NCBI RefSeq assembly: GCF_020911885.1
Contig: NZ_CP087132.1
Location: forward strand, 1,612,001-1,676,000
DNA length: 64,000 bases
Source of the DNA: Flavobacterium acetivorans
GTDB taxonomy: Bacteria; Bacteroidota; Bacteroidia; Flavobacteriales; Flavobacteriaceae
Direction of reading: 5' to 3'
Below the pieces are notes generated by a model. That model searched no databases. It was not told the DNA's origin and saw nothing but the letters and a program-made list of their open reading frames with translations. How positions within the stretch are numbered: the stretch's first letter is position 1; each line of letters opens with the position of its first letter. Made by a program: the position numbers and the translations under genes. Of the stretch, positions 36,267 to 46,227 are shown in pieces.

Positions 36267-36968
36267 ATGAACAAAATAATTCAGCTTCAAGATTTAGGAA
36301 ATAAAGACTATAATACCACTTGGGAATATCAAGAGGAATTGTTCAAAGAAATTATTGATTTAAAAATCAAAAATAGGAGAGAAGAAACCAATTTAGAAAC
36401 TCCAAATTATTTTTTGTTTGTAGAACATCCTCATGTGTATACTTTAGGGAAAAGCGGGGATTTAAGTAATTTGCTTTTATCTGAAAAACAACTGGAAGAT
36501 AAAGGGGCTACTTTTTATAAAATCAATCGTGGCGGTGATATAACCTATCATGGACCTGGGCAAATTGTTGGGTATCCTATCTTGGACTTGGAAAATTTCT
36601 TTACTGATATTCATAAATATTTGCGTTTACTCGAAGAATCTATTATTCTTACTTTACAGGATTATGGTGTAGAATGCGGACGAAGCGAAGGTGAAACCGG
36701 AGTTTGGCTTGGTGCTGGAACTCCATTTGCCAGAAAAATTTGTGCTATGGGGGTTCGCGCTTCACGCTGGGTTACCATGCACGGATTTGCTTTAAATGTA
36801 AATGCCGATTTGGGTTATTTTGACAATATCATTCCCTGTGGAATTCGCGGCAAAGCGGTAACTTCCTTAAACGTGGAACTGGGTGTTGAAAAAGTCGATG
36901 AAGAGGAAGTAAAGGAAAAAATCTTAAAACATTTCTCAGAATTATTCGAATGTTCGTTTATTCGATAA
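36267..36968 (+). CDS. lipB: Octanoyltransferase (lipoate biosynthesis)
   Basis: 233 residues. Transfers octanoyl groups from acyl carrier protein to lipoyl domains, the first step of lipoate synthesis. LipB signatures are FLFVEHPHVYTLGKSG, KINRGGDITYHGPGQIVGYPI, and NIIPCGIRGKAVTSL, which carries the catalytic Cys and Lys. Length is normal and the start is supported by the promoter just upstream. Confidence 0.96.
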   Translation: MNKIIQLQDLGNKDYNTTWEYQEELFKEIIDLKIKNRREETNLETPNYFLFVEHPHVYTLGKSGDLSNLLLSEKQLEDKGATFYKINRGGDITYHGPGQIVGYPILDLENFFTDIHKYLRLLEESIILTLQDYGVECGRSEGETGVWLGAGTPFARKICAMGVRASRWVTMHGFALNVNADLGYFDNIIPCGIRGKAVTSLNVELGVEKVDEEEVKEKILKHFSELFECSFIR

Positions 36969-36995
36969 ATTTGAAAAATCTAAGAATCCAAAAAT

Positions 36996-37655
36996 CTATA
37001 TATCCAATTTCAATTGTTCGGGCAATAGTCGAAAACTCATTCGGTGGTATTTTGTTACGCCATATTTCCTAATCGCTTCCCGATGTTCTTTGGTTGGGTA
37101 GCCTTTGTTTTTTTTCCAATTGTACATCGGGTATTCTTCATGTATCCGATTCATATATTCGTCTCGGTAGGTTTTTGCTAAGACGGATGCTGCGGCGATA
37201 CTCATAAATTTAGAATCTCCTTTTACGATACTGCTACTAGGGATAGAAGCGAGGATTTCTATTTCGGCTGGGGAGAAGATTTTTCCGCTATTGTTTTTAA
37301 TGCCTTTTTTTCTAATAAAAGGAGCGTTTCCATCTATTATAATATATTCCGGTTGCGGTTCGAGTTTTAAAACACATTCCTGCATGGCTTTAATAGAGGC
37401 ATTTAATATGTTGATATCGTCAATTTCCATTGGTTCCAGATGAGTTACCGCATATGTAATGGCTTGTTGTTCTATTAGAGGGCGTAGTTTTTCTCTGGTT
37501 TTTTCAGACAGTTGCTTGCTGTCATTCAAAATTTCATTCTCAAAGTCTGGGGGAAGAATAATTGCAGCTGCAGTAACAGGTCCGGCAAGACAGCCGCGAC
37601 CGGCTTCATCGGTTCCGGATTCCAGTATTTTGTTTGAAAAAGTAATTTTAAGCAC
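36996..37655 (-). CDS. rnhB: Ribonuclease HII
   Basis: 219 residues. Cleaves RNA in RNA-DNA hybrids and at single ribonucleotides in DNA. The acidic active-site start is [22 protein letters not shown], followed by [19 protein letters not shown] and [24 protein letters not shown], with all acidic positions present. It is convergent with lipB. Confidence 0.96.
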   Translation of the reverse strand: MLKITFSNKILESGTDEAGRGCLAGPVTAAAIILPPDFENEILNDSKQLSEKTREKLRPLIEQQAITYAVTHLEPMEIDDINILNASIKAMQECVLKLEPQPEYIIIDGNAPFIRKKGIKNNSGKIFSPAEIEILASIPSSSIVKGDSKFMSIAAASVLAKTYRDEYMNRIHEEYPMYNWKKNKGYPTKEHREAIRKYGVTKYHRMSFRLLPEQLKLDI

Positions 37656-38041
37656 TAGTGATATTTTGATGTTGCAAAGATTGTAAAATTTTATTCTAAA
37701 TAAATGTTTTATTTGATGCTAGGATTTATAGATTGGGATTTTGATTTTAGAATATTGAAAAAGTTAAAATAAAAGATAGGTAACGACGATATTTAACTTA
37801 ATGTTAATATTGAAATTTGTTAATGCTTGGTTTTATTGGTGTTTTTAGGATTTTCTTTTTAAATTTTATTTATCGATTTTTTATGTAAAATGTTAATATT
37901 TATATTTTTTATCTATTTTTTAGCACTTGTATTGAGTAATACTTTGTCTAAAGTTAAACTTTGATTTTAGAAGGAGTGGGCTATGTGAAGTTTAGGAAAT
38001 AATTAAGATTTTTGTGGGATAACTAATTCAAATAAATTAAT
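37656..38041. other. A/T-rich leader region of the first susC
   Basis: 386 bases without a gene. The last 35 bases (38007-38041, GATTTTTGTGGGATAACTAA and on) match the region before the second susC (43109-43143) with one difference, so this is a conserved 5' untranslated region. Upstream of it I see only A/T-rich sequence. Confidence 0.55.
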
Positions 38042-41000
38042 ATGAGATTAAAATTCAAATGGATTTTTACGCTATTGGTAGCGTTATCTATGCAGTTTTC
38101 TTTTGCTCAAGAAAAAACTGTTAGTGGAGTTGTTTCAGATGCAACAGGGCCAATTCCTGGTGCGAACGTAATTGTTAAAGGAACTAAAACAGGTGTTCAA
38201 ACAGATTTTGATGGTAAGTATTCGGTTAGAGCAAAAGTTGGAGATGTTTTAGTGTTTTCATTCATTGGAATGAATAATTCTTCTGTTACTGTTGGTGCTG
38301 CATCTAATGTGAATGTGAAGTTGACTGCTGCCTCGCAAGCTCTAGAGGAAGTAGTAGTTGTAGGTTACCGAACAGTTTCAACGCAATCTTTTACTGGATC
38401 AGCAAAACAAGTTAAGTCTGAAAATATTGAGAAAAAAAGTGTTTCAAATATTTCTCAGGCATTAGCAGGTGAGGTTGCAGGTGTTAGGGTAATTAATACT
38501 TCTGGACAACCGGGATCTGCGGCTACTATACGTATTCGTGGTATAGGTTCTGTTAATGGTAATAGAGCTCCTCTTTATGTGGTTGATGGAATTCCTTTTA
38601 ATGGGACGTTGAGTGCTATTAATCCAAGCGATATTGAGTCAACGACTGTTTTGAAAGATGCTGAGGCGACAGCGATTTATGGTTCGCGTGGAGCTAATGG
38701 TGTGATTCTTGTATCTACTAAAAAAGGTAAATCAAATACTAGTTTTATTGAGGTAGATTCGAAAATTGGTTTAAATTATTCTTTATTGCCTCGTTATAAA
38801 ACAATTAAATCTCCTGATGAGTATATTGGTTATGCGTGGGAGTCATTGTTGAATCAGGGTAAGTATTATGAAGGTTTGTCAGGAACTGCTGCTACAGATT
38901 ACGCTAATTCATCTTTGTTTAATCCGAATAATGCGGGTATCGATCCTACTTATAATATGTGGAATGTTGCTAATGGTGCTGATTTAATTGATCCTGCAAC
39001 AGGAAAGGTTAAGGCTGGGGTAACTAGGAGATATACACCGGAAAAATGGGAGGATTTTGGTTTTCAAAAAGCGGTACGTCAAGAGATTAATTTAACTTTA
39101 GGTGGTGGAGAAGGTAAGACAAAATACTTCTCTTCTTTGGGTTATTTAAATGATAAGGGGTATATTGTGAATTCTAATTTTGAGCGTATCTCAACGCGTT
39201 TAAATGTTACTCATGAAGTGAAGCCTTGGTTATCAGGTAGCGCTAATTTTGGATATACTAATTCAACAACAAATAGTAATGGGCAATCTTCAGATTCAGG
39301 AAGTGTTTTTTGGTTTGTAGATAATATTCCTTCAATTTATCCATTGTTTCAGCGTGATGCCTCTGGGGCGATTATTAACGATCCAATATACGGTGGAGGT
39401 TTGTATGATTATGGATTGACAAGAGGTTTTGGTGGTTTAACAAATTCAATTTCTGATGCTGTTCGTAGTGTGAATGTTACGAAACGTAATGAGTTGAATT
39501 TGAATACTTCATTAGATTTTAAAATAGCAAGCTTTTTGACATTTGAGACTCGTTTTGGAGCTCAGTATTTCAATAGTGCCTATACTAATAAGGAGAATCC
39601 TTTTTATGGTCCTTCAGCTTCTCAAGGGGGGTCGATTTTTAAAAGAAATACAGAATTATTGAATTATAATTTTCAAAAATTACTGCGTTTCAAAAAGTCA
39701 TTTGGCGATCATCGTATAGACGGTCTTTTAGCTCATGAGAATACCAACTATGAGAATAGAGTGTTGACAGCTTCTAAGTATAATTTATTAGATCCTGAAG
39801 GAACAGAATTAGGTAATGCTGTAGTAAGTAATCCTTCTGACTCTTTTGCTGATAGGTTTTCATTAGAGAGTGTTTTTGGTCAGGTTTCTTATAATTTTAA
39901 AGATACTTATTATTTTTCTGGTACGGTGAGAAGAGATGGTTCTTCAAGATTTTTAAATAATAAATGGGGAACTTTTGGGGCAGTAGGTGCCGGTTGGGTA
40001 GTTTCGAATGAATCATTTATGAGTGATGTAAGTTGGTTGAAATTTTTGAAATTAAAAGCAAGTTACGGGGTTATTGGAGATCAAGGAGGTGCTTCTTTGT
40101 ATTCAGGATATGATATTTATAATACATCTAACTTGAATGACGAGTTTTCAATTGCTTTCGCTACGAAAGGGAATCCAAATTTGACATGGGAAAAATCTAA
40201 TATGTTTCAGACGGGTGTTGAATTTAGATTAGGGAAATTTTTAGACGTTACTGTTGAGTACTATAACAAAAAAACGGATAATTTATTTTTTAATAGACGT
40301 GTAGGTCCATCTGTTGGGTATGCTTCAATTTTTGTTAATGATGGCGCATTGGTTAATAATGGGGTGGAGTTTGATTTAACTGCACATGTGTTAAAAGGGA
40401 ATGATTATTTCTTAGATTTGTCGTTTAATGGTGAGTTGATTAATAATAAGCTTACACGTATGCCTATTGATCCTGCAACAGGAGAGCAAAAAGTAATTGA
40501 TATTGATGGTATATACGGAAGATCTGTTGGTAATTCTATATATGATTTTTACATGAGAGAGTTTGCTGGAGTTGATCCTGCTGATGGTCGTTCTCAATGG
40601 AATGCATATTATTTTGATGCTAATGCAAATGGAGCGAAAGATAGTAATGAAGATTTTATTACTTCAATGGAAGAGTATGTTAGAGCTAATCCTAATAATG
40701 TAAGCGGTATTGTTGAAACAACTACTAAAACTTACAGCCAAGCTGCTACGAAATATGTTGGAAAAACAGCAGTTCCAAAAATACGTGGTGCTTTTAATGT
40801 GAATACCGGATTTAAAGGTTTTGACTTGTCAATGCAATTTTTGTATGGTATTGGAGGTTATTCATATGATGGAGCTTATGCAGGTTTAATGGGCTCAGGT
40901 CAAGCTGGTTCAAATAATTGGCATGTTGATATTCAAGATCGTTGGCAAAAACCTGGGGATGTAACAAATGTTCCTAGATTATCTAATGGTAAAGATCCGA

Positions 41001-41263
41001 ATGTGAATTCTTCATCAACTCGTTTCCTTACAAAGTCTGATTACATTTCTTTGAACAACGTTAGAATTGGATATACGCTTCCAAAGCAATTTGTTACAAA
41101 AATCGGATTGTCTAGTTTGAACTTCTTTGTTTCTGGTGATAATTTATGGTTGAGTTCTAAAAGGACTGGTTTTAATCCATCTACTAGTGAAGCAGGTTCT
41201 TCGGATACTTATCGTTATTCTCCATTGTCTACCATTTCTTATGGAGTTCGTGTTAAATTTTAA
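38042..41263 (+). CDS. SusC/RagA family TonB-dependent transporter 1
   Basis: 1073 residues. A signal peptide (MRLKFKWIFTLLVALSMQFSFAQ), a carboxypeptidase-like regulatory domain (about 24-100; VSGVVSDATGPIPGANVIVKGTK), the TonB box region LEEVVVVGYRT, a plug domain with IRIRGIGSVNGNRAPLYVVDGIP, and a long 22-strand barrel ending GVRVKF. It takes up a nutrient, probably a glycan or peptide, across the outer membrane with the SusD partner 12 bases downstream. No glycoside hydrolase is adjacent, so the substrate is unknown. Residues 1-105 are nearly identical to the second SusC. Confidence 0.95.
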   Translation: MRLKFKWIFTLLVALSMQFSFAQEKTVSGVVSDATGPIPGANVIVKGTKTGVQTDFDGKYSVRAKVGDVLVFSFIGMNNSSVTVGAASNVNVKLTAASQALEEVVVVGYRTVSTQSFTGSAKQVKSENIEKKSVSNISQALAGEVAGVRVINTSGQPGSAATIRIRGIGSVNGNRAPLYVVDGIPFNGTLSAINPSDIESTTVLKDAEATAIYGSRGANGVILVSTKKGKSNTSFIEVDSKIGLNYSLLPRYKTIKSPDEYIGYAWESLLNQGKYYEGLSGTAATDYANSSLFNPNNAGIDPTYNMWNVANGADLIDPATGKVKAGVTRRYTPEKWEDFGFQKAVRQEINLTLGGGEGKTKYFSSLGYLNDKGYIVNSNFERISTRLNVTHEVKPWLSGSANFGYTNSTTNSNGQSSDSGSVFWFVDNIPSIYPLFQRDASGAIINDPIYGGGLYDYGLTRGFGGLTNSISDAVRSVNVTKRNELNLNTSLDFKIASFLTFETRFGAQYFNSAYTNKENPFYGPSASQGGSIFKRNTELLNYNFQKLLRFKKSFGDHRIDGLLAHENTNYENRVLTASKYNLLDPEGTELGNAVVSNPSDSFADRFSLESVFGQVSYNFKDTYYFSGTVRRDGSSRFLNNKWGTFGAVGAGWVVSNESFMSDVSWLKFLKLKASYGVIGDQGGASLYSGYDIYNTSNLNDEFSIAFATKGNPNLTWEKSNMFQTGVEFRLGKFLDVTVEYYNKKTDNLFFNRRVGPSVGYASIFVNDGALVNNGVEFDLTAHVLKGNDYFLDLSFNGELINNKLTRMPIDPATGEQKVIDIDGIYGRSVGNSIYDFYMREFAGVDPADGRSQWNAYYFDANANGAKDSNEDFITSMEEYVRANPNNVSGIVETTTKTYSQAATKYVGKTAVPKIRGAFNVNTGFKGFDLSMQFLYGIGGYSYDGAYAGLMGSGQAGSNNWHVDIQDRWQKPGDVTNVPRLSNGKDPNVNSSSTRFLTKSDYISLNNVRIGYTLPKQFVTKIGLSSLNFFVSGDNLWLSSKRTGFNPSTSEAGSSDTYRYSPLSTISYGVRVKF

Positions 41264-41274
41264 TATATATAATT

Positions 41275-42771
41275 ATGAAAAAAATACTAATATTTAGTTT
41301 AGCTATTTCAGTTTTTTTGATTTCTTGTGAATCAGATTACTTGGATGCGCGCCCTGACGGAGGAACCACTACGGATTCTCAGCTAGATGAAATTGCAAAA
41401 GTGAATCCAAAAGTTTTAAACGGTTTGTTGCTAGGGGTGTATTCAACTATGTATACTGTAGGTGCTGGTGGAACAGATGATCATTCTGACTTTGGTCAAA
41501 AAGGAGTTGATATTACCTTAGATTTATTGAGTTCTGATATGGCTTATACAGCTAATAATTATGGTTGGTATAATGCACTTACGCAATTGACGGCTACTCC
41601 TAATTTTGCAAATAATGAAAATTACAAGCCTTGGAGATATTATTATAAGATCATCTTGGGAGCTAATTCTGTAATTGATGCTTTAGGAGGTACTGATGCT
41701 GTTCTTGTAGATCAAGAGGCAAAAAACGTTATGGGGCAAGCAAAAGGTTTACGTGCTTATGCTTATTTTTATTTGTCTCAGATGTATCAAATATCTTATA
41801 AAGCGGATGAATTAATATTGCCAATTTATAAAGATGCGAAGTCTAATAATCAGCCGAAGAGTAAAGCTTCAGAAGTTTATGATTTGATGATTTCTGATTT
41901 GACTCAGTCTATAGCTTATTTAGATGGTTATACACGTTCTGCAAAATTTAATTTAGACAAGAATGTTGCTAAAGGTTTGTTAGCGTATGTTTATGCTGCT
42001 CGTGGTACTACAGACGATTTAACAAAAATTGTGTCTTTAACGAACGATATTTTAGCTGCTTATCCGTTAACAACTAAAAGTCAATCTACTGCTGTTTTAG
42101 CTAATGGTGTTTTAACTAATAGTGATTCTGGCTTTAATAATGTTAACACTCCAAGTTGGATGTGGGGTGTTGATTTGACAAATGCGATCAATCTTGATCT
42201 TATATCTTGGTGGGGTCAGATGGATTATTATACATACAGCTATTCATGGGCTGGAGATCCAAAAGGTATTGATCGTGATTTGTTGCTTTCTATACCTACT
42301 ACGGACATAAGAAGAGCTCAGTTTTCAAGTGGTTCTTTTAGGCCTTTAGGTAAGTTTTTCGATCCAAAGCGTGTAGTTGGAGGTCAAAGAGTAATTGAAA
42401 CTGATTATATTTATATGAGATCTGATGAGTTTTTACTTTTAAATGCTGAAGCAAATGCTAAGTTAAATAATGAAGGTGCTGCTATTGATAGCCTTAAGAA
42501 GTTATTAGCTATTCGATTTGCTTCTGCTCTAGACTATGCTTATGTTGATGCTTTGGGGGGTGATGCATTAAAAGACGAGATCTATAAACAAATGCGTGTT
42601 GAGTTATGGGGTGAAGGTAAAATTTATTTAGCTATGAAGAGAAATAAAAGATCCAGTACAAGAGCTTCTAATCATCTTAATTTGAAAGGTCAGACATTCA
42701 CATATGATGATCCTCGTTTATCATTTTTGATTCCGCAACAAGAAGTTTTAAATAATCCATTTATAGATTAA
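41275..42771 (+). CDS. SusD/RagB family nutrient-binding lipoprotein 1
   Basis: 498 residues, lipoprotein signal (MKKILIFSLAISVFLISC, cysteine 18). TPR-rich SusD fold with QAKGLRAYAYFYLSQMYQI in the middle, and LLLNAEANAKLNN.AAIDSLKKLLAIR plus WGEGKIYLAMKR near the end. It caps the preceding SusC and binds the ligand at the cell surface. It is followed by an intrinsic terminator, so the pair is one operon. Confidence 0.94.
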   Translation: MKKILIFSLAISVFLISCESDYLDARPDGGTTTDSQLDEIAKVNPKVLNGLLLGVYSTMYTVGAGGTDDHSDFGQKGVDITLDLLSSDMAYTANNYGWYNALTQLTATPNFANNENYKPWRYYYKIILGANSVIDALGGTDAVLVDQEAKNVMGQAKGLRAYAYFYLSQMYQISYKADELILPIYKDAKSNNQPKSKASEVYDLMISDLTQSIAYLDGYTRSAKFNLDKNVAKGLLAYVYAARGTTDDLTKIVSLTNDILAAYPLTTKSQSTAVLANGVLTNSDSGFNNVNTPSWMWGVDLTNAINLDLISWWGQMDYYTYSYSWAGDPKGIDRDLLLSIPTTDIRRAQFSSGSFRPLGKFFDPKRVVGGQRVIETDYIYMRSDEFLLLNAEANAKLNNEGAAIDSLKKLLAIRFASALDYAYVDALGGDALKDEIYKQMRVELWGEGKIYLAMKRNKRSSTRASNHLNLKGQTFTYDDPRLSFLIPQQEVLNNPFID

Positions 42772-42788
42772 TGAATTTTGTTAAATTT

Positions 42789-42817
42789 AAAAACCCGCTT
42801 TAAAAGCGGGTTTTTTT
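42789..42817 (+). terminator. Terminator of the first SusCD pair
   Basis: 10-bp stem AAACCCGCTT / AAGCGGGTTT with a short loop and seven T. Confidence 0.9.
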
Positions 42818-42819
42818 GT

Positions 42820-43060
42820 TAGAATTAGTAGTTTAAGATTCTGTTGTTTTGTTTTTAGATGGAATTTTGGTTGTTTTTAGTCTATTGTGGTGTGTTTGGC
42901 TCTGTGTTTATTAAGCTTTTTTTTGGTTTTTATTAGTGTTGTTTTTTTGCTTGTTTTTAAGTTAGTGTTTTTATCTCTGGATTTTAGTTGTTTTTATTTA
43001 GTTTTAGTTGTTAATTTTGATTATTTATTGCTTTTTATTTAGTTAAATATGTGTAATAAG
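42820..43060. other. T/G-rich, C-poor intergenic tract
   Basis: About 240 bases in which I count roughly nine C on the plus strand, with long runs of T broken by G (GTTTTTAG, TTGTTTTT, TTTTTGGTTTTT). No open frame of note, no hairpin. It lies between the terminator of the first SusCD pair and the conserved leader of the second. Confidence 0.5.
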
Positions 43061-43143
43061 TTAAATTATTAAATTCCAAGAATATTTGGTTTTTTAAGAA
43101 ATTATTATGATTTTTGTCGGATAACTAATTCAAATAAATTAAT

Positions 43144-46100
43144 ATGAGATTAAAATTCAAATGGATCTTTACGCTATTGATAGCGTTGTCTGTGCAGTTT
43201 TCTTTTGCTCAAGAGAAAACCGTTAGTGGAGTTGTTTCAGATGCTTCAGGTCCGATACCTGGTGCAAACGTAATTGTTAAAGGAACCAAAATAGGTGTTC
43301 AAACAGATTTTGATGGTAAGTATTCCGTTAGAGCCAAAGTGGGAGATGTTTTAGTATTCTCTTTTATAGGGATGGATAATTCATCTGTAACAGTTGGTGT
43401 TTCTAATACTGTAAATGTAAAATTGACATCAGGTTCACAAGCTCTAGAAGAGGTGGTAGTTGTGGGGTATGGAACTCAAAAAAAGAGTGAAATAACGGGT
43501 TCGATTTCTCAAATTAAAGGTGGAGAGATTAAAGGTCTTGTTACTCAGAGTTTTGATCAACAATTAGCTGGAAGAGCTGCTGGTGTGCAAATAACTCAAA
43601 ACTCTGGTTTAATAGGGGCAGCGCCAAGAATTAGAATTAGAGGTATTAATTCAATAAATTCTAGCACTTATCCTTTAATTGTTGTGGATGGTTTGCCAAT
43701 TTCTACTGGAGATTTAGGTGGTTATGCTGCTAATAATGCTTTAGCTGATATTAATCCTAATGATATAGAATCTTTTGAAATATTGAAAGATGGTGCAGCA
43801 TCTGCTGTTTATGGGTCAAGAGCTTCTAATGGGGTTATTTTGATTACGACCAAAAAGGGTAAAGAAGGAAAAACAAATTTCAGTTATAATACCTACACGG
43901 GCTTTGCTGAAGTTGCTGAATATGCAGATTTGCTAAAGACGGATGATTTTATTCAAATTTCTAACGAAAAAAGAGCTAATAGAGGTCTTGGTGTTTGGGC
44001 TGTTGGCAATACTGTTGATACTGACTGGCAAAAAGCAATTCTAAGAAGTGCTTTACAATTAGAACACAATCTAAATTTCTCTGGAGGATTAGGGAGTGGT
44101 ACATATTATGCTTCTGTAGGATATGCGAAGCAAGAAGGTATAATTTTGTCTAATGATTTGGAACGTTATAATGCTAAGTTTAATGTTGATCAAAAAATTA
44201 CTAAAAACTTCAAAATTGGTTCAAATGTAGCTTTATCAAGAACATTGACAAATGGTTTGAATACAGGTAATAATTCTCTTTCGGGAGCAATGTTTAATGT
44301 AATCCGTCAATTACCAAATACTGAAGTTTATGATGTGAATGGTCCTAGAGGTTATAATATTGCAACTGTGGGAGCAAATACAATTGTAGGAAGAGGTCAA
44401 AATACTGCTTATATTGCAAATAATCTTCCAAATATCAGATTTGTTTTGGATAAAAATATTCAGCGAACTACGACAAATCGAGTTCTGGCAAGTGTGTTTG
44501 GAGAATATGCTATTAAGCCTTGGTTGAACTTTAGAACTCAAGTAAGTTTAGATCAGTCGAATGCAACAGGTTTAAGATTTTGGCATCCTTTTCATGGTGA
44601 TGGGGTGAGTTCAAAAGGAAGAATCGAGAATAGTACGGATATTTCACAAACCTATAACTGGCAAAATATTCTTTCTTTTAATAAAGATTTTAATCAGCAT
44701 AGTTTATCTCTATCTGCTGTTAATGAGTATCAAAAAAACGAAGTTAATGGTTATATAGGGGGAGGAACGGATTTAGCAGATGAGTTCTTTTCTCAAAACG
44801 TTATAACGGGATCTTACGGAACTCCTTTTTCAAGTGGGTATAAATCTGCAAATGCAATAGTTTCTTATTTAGGTAAAGCAGGATATAATTTTGATAAGAG
44901 ATATTATGTTCAAGCTTCCTTGCGTAAAGATTTAATGTCAAAATTTGCACCTGATTTGAGGTCAGAGGTTTTTCCTGGAGTATCGGTAGGTTGGACTGCA
45001 TCAAATGAAAAGTTCTTTGAGAAAATTAACAATTATGTTAATGATTTTAAAGTTAGAGCTTCGTGGGGTAAAACAGGTAACTTTAGTGTATTGGGAGGTG
45101 ATTTTCCTTATATGGGAACTTATAGACCTAGGAAATATGGAGATTATAATGGTGTAGCGTTTACAAACATGGAAAACTTGAAATTGACATGGGAAGTTAT
45201 CGAAAAACGTAATATCGGTGTTGATTTTGGATTATTAGGGAATAAAATTAAATTTGTTGTCGATTACTATAGTAATGATGCGGATAAATTAGTTGAAAGA
45301 TTTCAAACACCTATGTCGTTAGGGGTGCCAAACAATCAGTATACTGCGAATGTTGGAAATATTAACAATAGCGGTTGGGAATTTGGTGTTGATTTTAATG
45401 TAATAAACAAAGAGAAGTTTACTTTTGATGTGAATGCAAATTTATCATTCAACAAGAATAAAGTAGTTTCATTGTCAAAAGGAATTGATCAAATTTCTAC
45501 GTATAATATTATTAAAGAAGGATTGCCTTTGAATTCACTTTATGGAGTTAAATATTGGGGTGTTAATGCCAGTAATGGTAATCCTGTATACTACAAAAAT
45601 GACGGCAGTTTAGTTCAAGGAAATTTGGCTACTAATAATTATAGGGTTTTTGATCCGGCAAACCCAACAGATATTTCTAAAACTGCTACATCTCCAGATT
45701 TAATGGTTTTAGGAAATACTTTACCTAAGTATTTTGGGGCTGTTGATTTAAAATTGAAGTATCATAATTTTGATTTTGGTACATTAGTGAGATTCAGCGG
45801 TGGAAATAAAATAATGAATGTTACTAGATATGAGATGTTAAGTCAAAACTTTAATAATAACTCTACTGAGATTTTAGGAAGATGGCAAAGTGTTGATAAT
45901 CCTGGAGACGGATGGACACCTAAGTTATGGTCAAGTGCAGATCCTATAGTAAACGGGCCTATTACATCAAATTCTAGGTTTGTTGAGAAAGGTGATTTTA
46001 TCAAATTTGACAATATATCTTTAGGATATAACTTGCCTTCTAGTATTACTGAGAAATTAAATATTAAGAATTTTAGACTTTATATTTTAGCTCAAAATGC

Positions 46101-46215
46101 TATTATTATTACAAAATATTCAGGTTCTGATCCAGAGATGGAAATTGGAGGAGTTGACTACAATGTGGTACCTCGTTCAAGAGTGTTTTCTGTTGGATTA
46201 AATGTTGGACTATAA
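43144..46215 (+). CDS. SusC/RagA family TonB-dependent transporter 2
   Basis: 1023 residues with the same order: signal peptide, regulatory domain (VSGVVSDASGPIPGANVIVKG), LEEVVVVGYGTQKKSEITGS, plug (IRIRGINSINSSTYPLIVVDGLP) and barrel (ending FSVGLNVGL). It shares about the first 105 residues and the 35-base leader with SusC 1 almost unchanged but diverges afterwards, so substrate specificity should differ. Partner SusD follows after 12 bases. Confidence 0.95.
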   Translation: MRLKFKWIFTLLIALSVQFSFAQEKTVSGVVSDASGPIPGANVIVKGTKIGVQTDFDGKYSVRAKVGDVLVFSFIGMDNSSVTVGVSNTVNVKLTSGSQALEEVVVVGYGTQKKSEITGSISQIKGGEIKGLVTQSFDQQLAGRAAGVQITQNSGLIGAAPRIRIRGINSINSSTYPLIVVDGLPISTGDLGGYAANNALADINPNDIESFEILKDGAASAVYGSRASNGVILITTKKGKEGKTNFSYNTYTGFAEVAEYADLLKTDDFIQISNEKRANRGLGVWAVGNTVDTDWQKAILRSALQLEHNLNFSGGLGSGTYYASVGYAKQEGIILSNDLERYNAKFNVDQKITKNFKIGSNVALSRTLTNGLNTGNNSLSGAMFNVIRQLPNTEVYDVNGPRGYNIATVGANTIVGRGQNTAYIANNLPNIRFVLDKNIQRTTTNRVLASVFGEYAIKPWLNFRTQVSLDQSNATGLRFWHPFHGDGVSSKGRIENSTDISQTYNWQNILSFNKDFNQHSLSLSAVNEYQKNEVNGYIGGGTDLADEFFSQNVITGSYGTPFSSGYKSANAIVSYLGKAGYNFDKRYYVQASLRKDLMSKFAPDLRSEVFPGVSVGWTASNEKFFEKINNYVNDFKVRASWGKTGNFSVLGGDFPYMGTYRPRKYGDYNGVAFTNMENLKLTWEVIEKRNIGVDFGLLGNKIKFVVDYYSNDADKLVERFQTPMSLGVPNNQYTANVGNINNSGWEFGVDFNVINKEKFTFDVNANLSFNKNKVVSLSKGIDQISTYNIIKEGLPLNSLYGVKYWGVNASNGNPVYYKNDGSLVQGNLATNNYRVFDPANPTDISKTATSPDLMVLGNTLPKYFGAVDLKLKYHNFDFGTLVRFSGGNKIMNVTRYEMLSQNFNNNSTEILGRWQSVDNPGDGWTPKLWSSADPIVNGPITSNSRFVEKGDFIKFDNISLGYNLPSSITEKLNIKNFRLYILAQNAIIITKYSGSDPEMEIGGVDYNVVPRSRVFSVGLNVGL

Positions 46216-46227
46216 TTAAAATATGAT

